From Lacticaseibacillus brantae DSM 23927 (lineage in GTDB: Bacteria > Bacillota > Bacilli > Lactobacillales > Lactobacillaceae): a DNA stretch of 64,000 nt. How positions within the stretch are numbered: position 1 is the first letter of the stretch; every line of letters starts with the position of its first letter. The translations under genes were made by a program, and so were the position numbers. The notes beneath the pieces were generated by a model, which saw only the letters and a program-made list of their open reading frames with translations, did not search any database and was not told where the DNA came from. Of the stretch, positions 15,779 through 24,121 are shown in pieces. The stretch is taken from contig NZ_AYZQ01000001.1 of the NCBI RefSeq assembly GCF_001436115.1, positions 744,001-808,000 on the forward strand, in the 5' to 3' direction.

Positions 15779-16197
15779 CGAATCTGACCCGTGTAAAGGC
15801 GACCGTGTTTGCGCAGCAGGTAACGCACGCCGTCATCTGTCGTAAAAGAAATATCATCAATTCCTAATAGTAATGGCATATGACCACCTTTATCTGTTGT
15901 TAGCCGCAACATGACTGCCCCATTGCCCCGATAGCGTTCCAATTGATAAACCTTATCTTCAGCCGTAAAGTCCAACCGATTACTCGTGACTTGGCGGACA
16001 GATTTATTTACCAGTTGTTGCTCCAACGTGGCATCAAGTTTTAACACGGCTAAGATATCTGCATCTGGTGACCCGTGAGTCAATAATTGTACCATTGGTC
16101 GCCAGAACAGGGTCAGGGTGATTAACAAGCCTAAACTAATAATCACCTCAATCATGCTGAATGCTGGCCGGTGCTTTAAAAAGATAGGTTTTATCAT
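15775..16197 (-). CDS. comGF: Competence pseudopilin ComGF
   Basis: The 140-residue protein has a prepilin-type start (RPAFSMIEVIISLGLLITLT, residues 10-29) with Glu at position 5 of the predicted mature form, then a soluble domain with the ComGF-like end GIDDISFTTDDGVRYLL. It is a minor component of the pilus that pulls DNA through the cell wall during natural transformation. Its start overlaps the 3' end of comGE by 50 bases. Confidence 0.82.
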   Translation of the reverse strand: MIKPIFLKHRPAFSMIEVIISLGLLITLTLFWRPMVQLLTHGSPDADILAVLKLDATLEQQLVNKSVRQVTSNRLDFTAEDKVYQLERYRGNGAVMLRLTTDKGGHMPLLLGIDDISFTTDDGVRYLLRKHGRLYTGQIR

Positions 16198-16465
16198 TAA
16201 GAATGACCTCGACTTCAGTTGTTTTCATTCGAATGGTCCCTTTTTGATCGACAAAAACCATTGATGTTAGACCGCGGTCACCAGACTTCAGCGCTGCAAT
16301 CGCCATTTGTTGTGCGATGGCATACTGCTGCAGCGGTAACACTTGTTGGTGATAATAAGTGTTGAGGATTAATAACCAACCCACGACTAAGGTCAATACC
16401 ACCAGCGCGGCCAGATGTTCCACCAACAACACTGCTTTTACCTTTGAATATCTAATTCCCCCCAC
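16148..16465 (-). CDS. comGE: Competence pseudopilin ComGE
   Basis: The 105-residue protein has a basic start and the hydrophobic helix KAVLLVEHLAALVVLTLVVG with a Glu near the expected pilin position, followed by a small head domain. It overlaps comGD upstream by 28 bases and comGF downstream, as in comG operons generally. The family is variable in sequence, so position carries much of the assignment. Confidence 0.75.
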   Translation of the reverse strand: MGGIRYSKVKAVLLVEHLAALVVLTLVVGWLLILNTYYHQQVLPLQQYAIAQQMAIAALKSGDRGLTSMVFVDQKGTIRMKTTEVEVILNDKTYLFKAPASIQHD

Positions 16466-16842
16466 CCCATTTGAAAAGTAATCCGGACATAACTGCCTGT
16501 TGGTCGGCGTAGCATAACCGTCTTGGGCTGCGTGAACATTTCGCTTCCAACCACTACAGTTGCTTCGGTCCGCTCAAACGTGGCTGGAATGGTTAGGCGC
16601 ACGGCCCGTTGCGGATTCCCGACGTAGAAAATAGCAGTATGATTAGTAAACTGAACCCCGCCGCCCTGCCCCCGGGCCTGCACTAATGTATTTTGCCAAT
16701 GGGCTTGAAGCGCCTCAAAGAAACGATCTTCAATCAAAATGTTTTGGACTCGGCGACTTAACCACAGGCCGCCCAAACTGACCGCGATAAAGATGCTTAA
16801 CACCGCGACAACTTCAATCAGCGTGAACGCGGGCCGTTTCAT
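16438..16842 (-). CDS. comGD: Competence pseudopilin ComGD
   Basis: The protein starts MKRPAFTLIEVVAVLSIFIA, a perfect prepilin signal: basic leader, then the F-T-L-I-E motif with the conserved Glu at position 5 and a hydrophobic helix. The 134-residue length fits ComGD. The prepilin peptidase ComC is needed for its processing and lies elsewhere. Its start overlaps the comGC stop by 4 bases. Confidence 0.85.
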   Translation of the reverse strand: MKRPAFTLIEVVAVLSIFIAVSLGGLWLSRRVQNILIEDRFFEALQAHWQNTLVQARGQGGGVQFTNHTAIFYVGNPQRAVRLTIPATFERTEATVVVGSEMFTQPKTVMLRRPTGSYVRITFQMGWGELDIQR

Positions 16843-17165
16843 CGCGGTAACACAAATTTCGGCGGTGCCGGGGTCAATTGATACCGCGCGTGGCCATCTT
16901 CCAGGGCCTGTCGCTGTTTATCACTAATCACTGAAGCAGAGACTAAGGCTGCTGGGCTATCAAAATTACTCCGATCGAGTTCTAATCGCTGATAATCCAC
17001 TTCTATTTGCATATTCACAGTTTGAATCATGGCTTCAAGATTCCGTTGGTTCGCTTTCTTGAGCTGACTGTTGACCGTCATGACGACTGTTAATGTCAAA
17101 ACAATAATAATACTCAACGCGGCAATCACCTCAATGAGCGTAAATCCCGGTCGTTTGCGACGCAT
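16839..17165 (-). CDS. comGC: Major competence pseudopilin ComGC
   Basis: I choose the ATG at 17163-17165, which overlaps the comGB stop (TAATG) and has GGAGG upstream. The protein begins MRRKRPGFTLIEVIAALSII, with the Gly-Phe processing site and Glu at position 5. At 108 residues it has the usual ComGC length. It is the main subunit of the competence pilus. The head part carries SNFDSPAALVSASVIS and ends in a short proline-rich tail. Confidence 0.9.
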   Translation of the reverse strand: MRRKRPGFTLIEVIAALSIIIVLTLTVVMTVNSQLKKANQRNLEAMIQTVNMQIEVDYQRLELDRSNFDSPAALVSASVISDKQRQALEDGHARYQLTPAPPKFVLPR

Positions 17166-18103
17166 TATCCCACCTCCATCATTTGATACATCGGCGCTAA
17201 AACCTGTAGATATGTCAACACGATTTGTATACCTAGGCCTAAAAACATCACCGGTTGCACCCAAATGATCACGCGCTCAATCTTTTGTTGCAAGCGATCA
17301 AACCATTGTTGCGTCAGAATTTTGACCGCGGCGGTAAAGCGTTCCGAAGACTGACCCAACGTCACGAGATTAAGCAACGCCTCGGGTACCAGTGGATGCT
17401 TGAGCGCATTGAGCAAGGATTCACCGCGGGCCAACCGGGCGCTAATCTGGTGTCCCACCTGCTGGAGCGCCAAATCAGGAATGGTCGCCAAATACGTCCC
17501 GTACGTGACCAAGTCTTGGCCAGCTTGAATAAACAAGCGGGCCCCTTCAAGAAACTCAAATTGATAAAAAAGTCGCCAAATCGATCCAATGATTGGACTG
17601 CCCAGCCGAATCCTGAGGCGTCTTTGTACTGGCAAAATCCGCCAACCACACCAGACTGCCCCAAAGCCTCCAATCATCCCTACCGGCCAGATAGGGATGG
17701 TGGCAGCTTGCCCCAGGCTAGGCAAAATAACAACAGAAACACCAACTTGCAATCCCAGCATCAACACCAACAAAATGACAGGATACAGCATGAGCTGCTT
17801 CAACCGTTGGCGTTGGCGACTCATCATCTCCAGGGTCTCGCTCACGATACTGAGTGTGAGGGCTAATTGGCCGTGAACTTCCGCTAGGGCCACTTGGGTG
17901 ACCACAACAGAAGTAAATTTCAGTTTCGCCAAGACTTCAGCCAATGGTCGACCCTCGTCTAATGCCGTTTGCACCGCGACCACCACTGACTTCAATCTGG
18001 GTGCCGTCACAGCCATGTAACTGAGGGCGGCTTTTAGTGAAAATCCCGCGGTTAAAAGAGCCGCCAATAATTGGCAAAAGGCTTGCTGCTCAGCTAATTT
18101 CAT
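17165..18103 (-). CDS. comGB: Competence pilus inner-membrane platform ComGB
   Basis: The start at 18103 (MKLAEQQAFCQLLAALL) is chosen for its GGGGAGG site 6 bases upstream; it overlaps the comGA 3' end by 14 bases. The 312-residue protein has the PilC/GspF layout: two helical cytoplasmic domains, membrane segments (YPVILLVLMLGLQVGVSVVI and PVMFLGLGIQIVLTYLQVL) and a hairpin between. It anchors the pilus assembly motor in the membrane. Confidence 0.88.
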   Translation of the reverse strand: MKLAEQQAFCQLLAALLTAGFSLKAALSYMAVTAPRLKSVVVAVQTALDEGRPLAEVLAKLKFTSVVVTQVALAEVHGQLALTLSIVSETLEMMSRQRQRLKQLMLYPVILLVLMLGLQVGVSVVILPSLGQAATIPIWPVGMIGGFGAVWCGWRILPVQRRLRIRLGSPIIGSIWRLFYQFEFLEGARLFIQAGQDLVTYGTYLATIPDLALQQVGHQISARLARGESLLNALKHPLVPEALLNLVTLGQSSERFTAAVKILTQQWFDRLQQKIERVIIWVQPVMFLGLGIQIVLTYLQVLAPMYQMMEVG

Positions 18104-18950
18104 GCGTTGCCTCCCCATCCTTCCAGGTCCAGAGATCTACCTGAGGATAAATTGTCTCCTCACTCATCAGGCTCACTGCGGCGGTTACGGTCACTGCGGC
18201 GGCGACCAGACTTGCATTTACACCTAAACTCATCAATCGCAAAGGCACATCCAACGGGTGACGGGCATGAACAGTCGTTAAAACAATGTGGCCACTAATG
18301 GCAGCCTCGCATGCCACACTCGCTGTTTCACGGTCTCTGATTTCGCCAATTATCAGGCAATCCGGTCGATGCCGTAGGGCCGCTTTCACCAATTGGCCAT
18401 AGCTCATTTCAGCGGCAGCGTTGACCTGGAGTTGCAAAAAATCAGGCGCATCGATTTCGACTGGGTCTTCAATACTCATGACCATTTTAGCTGGCACCAA
18501 CGTTTCGGCCAGTTGATACAGGAGTGTCGTCTTCCCAGAACCAGTCGGTCCGCTGAGGACAAACAGGCCTCGACGCCCCAGCAAATGCTGCATCTGAAGG
18601 AAGCTTGCCTGCTGCTGAACCGAAATTGGTGGAATGCCAGCAATCAAGCGGATAACGAGTGATTCTTGTTCGTGATAGTCACCAACCGTACTGAGACGCA
18701 AAGCCATGCCGATTTCGTCGGCATAGAATGCCCCTCCTTGAACACGCCGATGCTCTGCCACATTCATTCCCGCCCGGAACTTAAGATAATTAATCCATCT
18801 ATCCCCTTTGGTCTCGTTAATCTGGGTCTCAGCGCCAATTCCCGTCGGCATCCGGAAGGAAAGCCTGTAGCCAACCGGACCGGGCAAAACATAGACATCG
18901 CTTGCTCGTTGTGCAATTGCCGTCAAAAGTAACTGCCACAGTTCATCCAT
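18090..18950 (-). CDS. comGA: Competence pilus assembly ATPase ComGA
   Basis: The 286-residue GspE/PilB-type ATPase has Walker A in GPTGSGKTT, an Asp box in SIEDPVEI, Walker B in DCLIIGEIRD and the His box in TTVHARHPLD. It powers pilus assembly for DNA uptake. It is shorter than the Bacillus subtilis protein (about 356) but all catalytic motifs are present. All seven comG genes are intact here, so the strain may be able to make the pilus; I see no convincing competence sigma-factor box in the 95 bases upstream. Confidence 0.9.
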   Translation of the reverse strand: MDELWQLLLTAIAQRASDVYVLPGPVGYRLSFRMPTGIGAETQINETKGDRWINYLKFRAGMNVAEHRRVQGGAFYADEIGMALRLSTVGDYHEQESLVIRLIAGIPPISVQQQASFLQMQHLLGRRGLFVLSGPTGSGKTTLLYQLAETLVPAKMVMSIEDPVEIDAPDFLQLQVNAAAEMSYGQLVKAALRHRPDCLIIGEIRDRETASVACEAAISGHIVLTTVHARHPLDVPLRLMSLGVNASLVAAAVTVTAAVSLMSEETIYPQVDLWTWKDGEATHEIS

Positions 18951-18980
18951 CTTCTCACCTCACTTATCCAAAAATTACGC

Positions 18981-19019
18981 AAAAAAACCGCCAACAAAAC
19001 GTTAGTCTTGTTAGCGGCT
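18981..19019 (-). terminator. Terminator downstream of yebC
   Basis: An imperfect stem (ccgctaacaaga against ttttgttggcgg on the minus strand) is followed by seven T. It separates yebC from the comG operon. Confidence 0.8.
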
Positions 19020-19046
19020 TAATCAGCAGTCAGTTAAATTCTGACT

Positions 19047-19781
19047 CTAGTCTTCATCTGGCCAGTCAGCAGCAGTATAAACATCTTGGACATCATCATC
19101 GTCTTCAAGGGCGTCAATCATGTTCTGGAAAGTTTCTACCTTATCTTCTGGTACTGGCACAAAGTTTTGAGGTACCATGGTCAATTCAGCAGTGGCTAAA
19201 GTAAAGCCAGCAGCTTCCAAGGCATCCCGGACTTGAGTGAAGTCTTTAGGATCGGTGTAAATTTCGAATGCTTCATCACTCGTCTGTAAATCTTCGCCAC
19301 CTGCTTCAAGCACAGCTTCAAGCATTTGGTCTTCGTCGACATCCAAACCTTCGCGGTCAATGACAATGTAACCCCGGCGGTCAAACAAATAGGACACCGC
19401 ACCGGCGCCTGCCATTGTGCCACCATGACGGGTAATTGCCACACGAACAGATGAACTGGTCCGATTGCGGTTATCTGTTAAAGCGTGAACCAGAACAGCA
19501 ACACCGCCGGGACCATAGCCTTCATAAGTGACTTCATCATAGTTCGCAGCGTCTCCGCCTTCAGCCTTATCTAATGCACGTTTGATATTTTCTTTAGGCA
19601 TGTTAGCTGCTTTAGCCTTATCCATGACCAAACGTAATGCTGGGTTACCGCTAGGGTCAGGACCACCTTGCTTCGCAGCCATGAAAAGCTCACGTGAGAT
19701 TTTTTGGAAAATTTTTCCGCGCTTAGAATCCTGGGCGTTTTTACGGCCTTGGATGTTATGCCACTTGGAATGTCCTGACAT
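19047..19781 (-). CDS. yebC: YebC/PmpR family protein
   Basis: The 244-residue protein starts [14 protein letters not shown], the family hallmark, and has the acidic C-terminal part typical of YebC ([19 protein letters not shown]). The family was long described as DNA-binding regulators; more recent work links YebC-type proteins to relief of ribosome stalling at proline-rich stretches. It stands alone between the comG operon and a VanZ gene, with its own promoter and terminator. Confidence 0.95.
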   Translation of the reverse strand: MSGHSKWHNIQGRKNAQDSKRGKIFQKISRELFMAAKQGGPDPSGNPALRLVMDKAKAANMPKENIKRALDKAEGGDAANYDEVTYEGYGPGGVAVLVHALTDNRNRTSSSVRVAITRHGGTMAGAGAVSYLFDRRGYIVIDREGLDVDEDQMLEAVLEAGGEDLQTSDEAFEIYTDPKDFTQVRDALEAAGFTLATAELTMVPQNFVPVPEDKVETFQNMIDALEDDDDVQDVYTAADWPDED

Positions 19782-19825
19782 GATAAACCCTCTTTCCTGA
19801 AATAGTAGTCCTTACAAACGTTAGT

Positions 19826-19854
19826 AGTATACCAAAAAACTAATCGCTAAACAA
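19826..19854 (-). promoter_or_regulatory. yebC promoter
   Basis: On the minus strand TTGTTT (19849-19854) and TATACT (19826-19831) are separated by 17 bases. The predicted leader is about 35-40 bases. Confidence 0.7.
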
Positions 19855-19860
19855 TCGTTT

Positions 19861-20346
19861 CTAGTGTTTTCTTGCCTGCCGCCAAGTCCAGACAATCACG
19901 ACTGCCACCAGGCCAGCCACCGTGTCGAGCATCACATCCTGAAACATCGGAGACCGATCGCCGGTCAACAACTGGTGAAACTCGTCATACGCCGCAAGCC
20001 CTGTGACCATGATTGGCGGAATCACCAACGCCGCAGAACGGCCACGTAAGTATGGCTTTAAGCCGATAGCTAAGCTGCCGCCCAGGGCAAAGTACGTCAA
20101 CACATGAGCGCCTTTACGCACAAAGAACTCGACAAACTTGAAGTAACCCAGATGCGTTATGCTGATAACCTCCCCAGCATAATGAAAATGGATACCATTC
20201 AGTTGAGCTGCCAGCGGCCGGCCCGCCAGGACGCGTGCCAACCATGGCACACTGGTTTGTTGATGGTAAGTCATGGAGGAACTGATAAATAGAATGAGTA
20301 AGATCACACCACTCACGATGAGACCCCAATTAAGCTGTCGTTTCAT
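19861..20346 (-). CDS. VanZ family membrane protein
   Basis: The 161-residue protein has four membrane helices and the VanZ pattern: SSMTYHQQ after helix 1, RKGAHVLTYFALG, then AAYDEFHQLLTGDRSPMFQDVMLDTVAG with conserved acidic and His residues. VanZ-like proteins lower teicoplanin susceptibility in some enterococci, but most chromosomal members have no known role. There is no van gene cluster here. A GAGGGAG site precedes the ATG; it is divergent from pepF. Confidence 0.88.
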   Translation of the reverse strand: MKRQLNWGLIVSGVILLILFISSSMTYHQQTSVPWLARVLAGRPLAAQLNGIHFHYAGEVISITHLGYFKFVEFFVRKGAHVLTYFALGGSLAIGLKPYLRGRSAALVIPPIMVTGLAAYDEFHQLLTGDRSPMFQDVMLDTVAGLVAVVIVWTWRQARKH

Positions 20347-20397
20347 GCGTCTCCCTCGTTTCTCGTCTCAGCATAGCACATCACCGAGCGATTAATG

Positions 20398-20416
20398 TAT
20401 AATGAGAATCATTCAT
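20398..20416 (+). promoter_or_regulatory. pepF -10 element with Fur-family box-like sequence
   Basis: TATAAT at 20398-20403 is an ideal -10 for pepF, with a weak upstream -35 (agcaca). The 19 bases at 20398-20416 match the classical Fur box GATAATGATAATCATTATC at 14 positions. Binding there by Fur, Zur or PerR would block the promoter. The match could be chance in AT-rich DNA. Confidence 0.4.
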
Positions 20417-20447
20417 TTAATCTCATCTTTATCTAAGGAGTGTTCAC

Positions 20448-22253
20448 ATGGCCTATCCTATTAATTGGAACCTTGATCGCATTTTCCCCGGTGGAATTGA
20501 CTCCCCACAATTGAAGCAGCGCCTAAGCGAATTAGCAACTGCCCTGCCAGCCTTTACCACGGCAGTCAATGTTTGGCAGTTTGAAACGGATCAACCGACC
20601 TTTGCTGGCTTCTCTGCGCTGTTGACAGAAAGCGAACGTCTCCAAAAGGGCATCGCCACAGCCGGTACCTTTGCCAATATGATTCTATCTGCAGACGCGA
20701 AAAATCAACAAGTTGGCCCAGTGTTAAGCCAGATTGCGGATTTAGACACGACTTATCAAGCGGCGATGACACCCTTAGTGAAGAAATTGGTGGCCTTAAC
20801 GGCGGACCAATTTGCCCAACTGATTGCGGTGCCAAGTTTTGCTGAGATTCGCTTCAACCTCAGCGAAATCCGACAGCAGGGGCAAGAATTGCTAGATGAT
20901 GCGACTGAAGCACTCATCACAGCCTTGGCCATTGACGGATACAACGGCTGGAGTCAACATTATGACACCCTCAGTGCAAATTTAAGTTTTGACGTTGATC
21001 TGCCAGACGGTCCAGTGCAATTGTCCGCTGGCCAGGCCCAAAACAGGTTTGAATCTGATCTCGATGCTGACAATCGAGCCAAAGTGTTTAACGTGTGGGA
21101 ACAGACCTGGCAAGCCAACGCCCCGATTTTCGCTGACACGCTCAATCACTTGGCTGGCTTCCGGCTGACAAACTATCGTGCACACCACCAAAGTGACTAT
21201 ATGGCCAAGCCCCTGGAATTAAACCGGATGCAACCAAGCACCCTTAATCAAATGTGGTCGACCGTCAGCGCCAACAAGGGACCATTTGTTGCCTACTTGC
21301 AACAAAAGGCCAAACTTTTGGGGCACACTAGCATGCCATGGCAAGATCAATGGGCGCCTGTTGTGGTGGGCGACTTCACTCCAAAAATCTATACCTTTGA
21401 CGAAGCTGCTGAATTTATTATAACTAACTTCAAGAAATTCTCTCCTAAAATGGCTGACTTTGCCCAACAGGCTTTTGAGCACGGCTGGATTGAGGCTGAA
21501 GACCGCCCAGGCAAGCGACCAGGCGGTTATATGACCAGTGTGCCAGACATCAAAGAAGGCCGAATTTTCATGACCTTTGACGGGTCAGCTTCTGGCGTCT
21601 CCACCTTAGCCCACGAACTTGGCCATGCCTTCCACTCCAGCCTATTAGAGGATCTGCCTGCTTTACGGCAAGACTATGCGATGAATGTGGCTGAAACCGC
21701 CTCAACATTTGCTGAACTCATTGTGGCCTCGGCAACGGTTGAGGCCGCCAGTTCGCCAGAAGAAAAACTCAACTTGTTAGACACCAAGATGAGCAACCCA
21801 ATTGCCATGCTCCTTAACATTCACGCCCGCTATCTCTTCGAACGTAAATTTTACGATGCGCGGCAACATGGCACTGTCACTGTGCCCGCCTTGCAAAGTA
21901 TGATGCAAGCGGCTCAAGAAGAAGCCTACGCAGGGGGGATCACCAGTTTCGACCCAATGTACTGGGCCGACAAACTCCACTTCTTTATTGATGATGTACC
22001 CTTTTATAACTTCCCCTACACATTTGGCTACTTGTTCTCAAGCGGCATCTATGCCAAGGCCCAAACCACGCCCAACTTTGAGGATCAATACATCGCCTTA
22101 TTGATTGATACAGCGAATATGTCCACTGAAGACCTGGCCAAGAAGCATCTCGGTGTTGATCTCAGCCAACCTGCATTCTGGCAACAAGGCATCGATTTAG
22201 CTGCCAAAGACGGTCAGGCGTTCATTGACCTGAGTCAAAAGTATCTTAAGTAA
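20448..22253 (+). CDS. pepF: Oligoendopeptidase F-type M3 metallopeptidase
   Basis: The 601-residue protein has the M3 zinc-binding motif HELGHAFHSSL with a downstream Glu in NVAETASTFAEL, and the C-terminal FYNFPYTFGYLFSSG stretch of PepF. It cleaves cytoplasmic oligopeptides of about 7-17 residues and takes part in peptide use and protein turnover. There is no signal peptide. CTAAGGAGTG precedes the ATG. A second PepF paralogue often exists elsewhere in lactobacilli. Confidence 0.93.
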   Translation: MAYPINWNLDRIFPGGIDSPQLKQRLSELATALPAFTTAVNVWQFETDQPTFAGFSALLTESERLQKGIATAGTFANMILSADAKNQQVGPVLSQIADLDTTYQAAMTPLVKKLVALTADQFAQLIAVPSFAEIRFNLSEIRQQGQELLDDATEALITALAIDGYNGWSQHYDTLSANLSFDVDLPDGPVQLSAGQAQNRFESDLDADNRAKVFNVWEQTWQANAPIFADTLNHLAGFRLTNYRAHHQSDYMAKPLELNRMQPSTLNQMWSTVSANKGPFVAYLQQKAKLLGHTSMPWQDQWAPVVVGDFTPKIYTFDEAAEFIITNFKKFSPKMADFAQQAFEHGWIEAEDRPGKRPGGYMTSVPDIKEGRIFMTFDGSASGVSTLAHELGHAFHSSLLEDLPALRQDYAMNVAETASTFAELIVASATVEAASSPEEKLNLLDTKMSNPIAMLLNIHARYLFERKFYDARQHGTVTVPALQSMMQAAQEEAYAGGITSFDPMYWADKLHFFIDDVPFYNFPYTFGYLFSSGIYAKAQTTPNFEDQYIALLIDTANMSTEDLAKKHLGVDLSQPAFWQQGIDLAAKDGQAFIDLSQKYLK

Positions 22254-22265
22254 TGTTTCGAATTT

Positions 22266-22308
22266 AAAAAGCCACCGGCAGAACGTCATTTTGTCGGTGG
22301 CTCTTTTT
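22266..22308. terminator. Bidirectional terminator between pepF and SMR gene
   Basis: A stem with agccaccg and cggtggct arms is flanked by A and T runs, serving the converging genes on both sides. Confidence 0.88.
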
Positions 22309-22624
22309 AATCATTCAAACTCAGAACTACGGTGCCCACTAAAATCAAGGCAATCCCACTCAATTTGAGAATTGAAATCGGTTCATGCCAGCCCCACCAG
22401 GCAATCAATGTGGTCAACACCATCCCAATTCCGCACCACAGGGCATAAGTGACACTTAAAGGAATCGTGCGCATGGCGAGCGCTAAGCAATAAAAGCAGA
22501 CACCATACGCGACTAACGCCAAGATTCCGGGTGAAAGCCGGCTAAAGCCACGAGATAGTTTCAATAGACTGGTTCCGGCCAATTCGCCGACAATGGCGAC
22601 ACCCAGCAGCAGATAGGCCCGCAT
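22307..22624 (-). CDS. Small multidrug resistance (SMR) family transporter
   Basis: The 105-residue protein has four membrane helices with the essential Glu in helix 1 (AIVGELAGTSLLKLS) and the helix 3 motif YALWCGIGMVLT. This is the EmrE/Gdx layout; members export quaternary ammonium compounds or guanidinium. Which subtype it is cannot be decided. It may work as a homodimer because only one gene is present. Its ATG overlaps the upstream stop as TGATG, with AAAGGGG as ribosome site. Confidence 0.88.
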   Translation of the reverse strand: MRAYLLLGVAIVGELAGTSLLKLSRGFSRLSPGILALVAYGVCFYCLALAMRTIPLSVTYALWCGIGMVLTTLIAWWGWHEPISILKLSGIALILVGTVVLSLND

Positions 22625-23085
22625 CAGTATTCCCCTTTCACTTTGAAATAAGATCCGCGAATCGTGCCAGCTAGCTTAGACTTCTGGCGTGCAAATTTAA
22701 AGTTTCCTTCCAGTTCACTGGGAACTGGCATGCCATCACTCAATTTGAAGCCAACCGCGCGTTTGCCGGCATCATCGAGAGCGTACATCACATTCACCAC
22801 TAAACCGTCAGCAAAAAAGACATACGCAAAACGAATTCCAGCCACCGTAAAGTCAGTCACTTCAAGCGGGTGGGCAGTAAAATGTAAGTCGCGCTCGGCT
22901 AGGACGCGGTTGACCCAATCGAGAACTGCGGGCGCTTCACTCGCAGGGACGACGGTAAAATCATGATTATACTTATTCTTGAAATAGCGCGCTTCGTTAG
23001 CTCGCAGCCCCGCGAGCGCCGGAGCCACTGGTGAGTCAGTCAGACCAACCGTTGATACAGTTTTAAAATCGACTTGATAACCCAT
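22624..23085 (-). CDS. Conserved hypothetical protein (153 aa)
   Basis: I choose the ATG at 23083-23085 (MGYQVDFKTVSTVGLTDSP), which has GAGAGGG upstream; an earlier in-frame start has none. The protein is soluble, mixed alpha/beta, without a signal peptide, and ends KLAGTIRGSYFKVKGEY. I do not recognise its family. It is translationally coupled to the SMR transporter, so the two may serve the same response. Confidence 0.7.
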   Translation of the reverse strand: MGYQVDFKTVSTVGLTDSPVAPALAGLRANEARYFKNKYNHDFTVVPASEAPAVLDWVNRVLAERDLHFTAHPLEVTDFTVAGIRFAYVFFADGLVVNVMYALDDAGKRAVGFKLSDGMPVPSELEGNFKFARQKSKLAGTIRGSYFKVKGEY

Positions 23086-23142
23086 AAAATCCCTCTCTTT
23101 TTGAATCCTGAATCTAGTGTACCCCGCGAGCAAACGACACAC

Positions 23143-23180
23143 AAAAAAAGCGAACTACCAGGAAACTGGATAGTTCGCAA
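23143..23180 (-). terminator. Terminator of the PTS operon
   Basis: The arms gcgaacta and tagttcgc form the closing stem around a short paired loop, with seven T following on the minus strand, just past the DUF3284 gene. Confidence 0.88.
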
Positions 23181-23190
23181 TAAGTCAATC

Positions 23191-23613
23191 CTAGGCTGGA
23201 TCATACGAGCGCTCAATGGCATTTAACATCCGAGTAAAATTCTTCTTGCGCTTAACTCCGACTAAGAAGCCAGCGATTTTCTGATTCATCGCTTGAATCG
23301 GACTGCGAAATTCAGAAGTTTCTTCATAGGTCACCTGCGTCTTGTTATCAGTAGTTGGCAGCATATCATAGCTGACTTTGAAAATTCCGCCGGTCGTGGT
23401 GGTCTCAAAGTGATAACTGCTGTTGATGACATTTTTGGTAATCTTGACTCGCGCTTTATGTCCCCGAGAGAAGTCTTTTTTGTATTCAAAGCCTTGAAGT
23501 CGTTCGGGTCTCAAGCTTTGACCAGTTTGCTGCTTAATATCATACAAAACTGAATCAATCACTTTAGCATAAAAATAAGTCACCGGAATATTTAGGGTTT
23601 GAACAATTTTCAT
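23191..23613 (-). CDS. DUF3284 family protein
   Basis: The 140-residue protein shows the DUF3284 pattern: IPVTYFYAKVIDSVLYDI near the N-terminus, KITKNVINSSYHFETTT in the middle and VKRKKNFTRMLNAIE at the end. The fold resembles START-like proteins. The family is found almost only beside cellobiose or lactose-type PTS genes in Firmicutes, which is the case here, but its role is unknown. It overlaps the upstream gene by 4 bases. Confidence 0.85.
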   Translation of the reverse strand: MKIVQTLNIPVTYFYAKVIDSVLYDIKQQTGQSLRPERLQGFEYKKDFSRGHKARVKITKNVINSSYHFETTTTGGIFKVSYDMLPTTDNKTQVTYEETSEFRSPIQAMNQKIAGFLVGVKRKKNFTRMLNAIERSYDPA

Positions 23614-23810
23614 GACTGATTCTCCTTTTGATCTTTCTTTTGATTATACGCCCGTTTGTCCATGATGTATTCATAGACGCCAATGATGACGACAACCAAA
23701 CCGACCAGAAGCAACGGCCAGTTGGTTCGCATCTGTTGGCCGACTGGACTGAAGGCGATAATCATAAACCCTAGGCTCATGATGAACAATCCACGCTTTT
23801 TCATTGGCAT
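23610..23810 (-). CDS. Small membrane protein in PTS operon (66 aa)
   Basis: The ATG (MPMKKRGLFIMSLGF) overlaps the stop of the preceding gene as TAATG. Two hydrophobic segments (RGLFIMSLGFMIIAF, WPLLLVGLVVVIIGVYEYI) are followed by a Lys-rich tail. No family is recognised. Its coupling to a PTS operon suggests a role tied to the membrane transporter. Confidence 0.65.
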   Translation of the reverse strand: MPMKKRGLFIMSLGFMIIAFSPVGQQMRTNWPLLLVGLVVVIIGVYEYIMDKRAYNQKKDQKENQS

Positions 23811-24031
23811 TAGGCAACCACCGTGCTGAAGAAAATGACGCCGCCCCATGGCGTGGCTTTGATTAATTGCTTAGCCAAAGCCGCGGCTGCTTCTTTATCA
23901 GCCATGCTCGTTTCAAAGTAGAGTTTAATGCCAACCTTCTTATTAAAAGTGAAGGTCACGTCATCTTGCGAGTAATTGGTCAATAAGTCCTTAATTTCGT
24001 CTTGTTTCAGTGCTGAATTAATCACGATCAT
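23810..24031 (-). CDS. Small soluble protein in PTS operon (73 aa)
   Basis: The start at 24031 has a clear CAAAGGAGG site. The protein (MIVINSALKQDEIKDLLTNY at the start, KKVGIKLYFETSMADKEAA in the middle) looks like a compact alpha/beta fold and has no Cys, so it cannot replace the missing IIB, whose active residue is Cys. I do not recognise the family. Confidence 0.65.
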   Translation of the reverse strand: MIVINSALKQDEIKDLLTNYSQDDVTFTFNKKVGIKLYFETSMADKEAAAALAKQLIKATPWGGVIFFSTVVA

Positions 24032-24059
24032 AATGCGTGTCCTCCTTTGATTGTGTGCT

Positions 24060-24108
24060 CGTGTGGAAAAAGGCTGACCTTTTCCCACACCAACAGACAA
24101 TTGTCTGT
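24060..24108 (-). other. Two tandem hairpins between celB and the small genes
   Basis: A 12-13 bp stem built from gtgtgg..aaaagg and its complement (24060-24090) is followed by the palindrome acagac-aatt-gtctgt (24093-24108). Neither has a T tract, so they are not classical terminators. They could set mRNA ends or stability between the transporter gene and the small genes. Confidence 0.5.
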
Positions 24109-24121
24109 CAGTGAAATTCGT

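Noticed and set aside
18951-19046. Competence sigma-factor box before comGA
   Set aside because: A tgcgtaatttt word is present but does not match known cin-boxes well enough.
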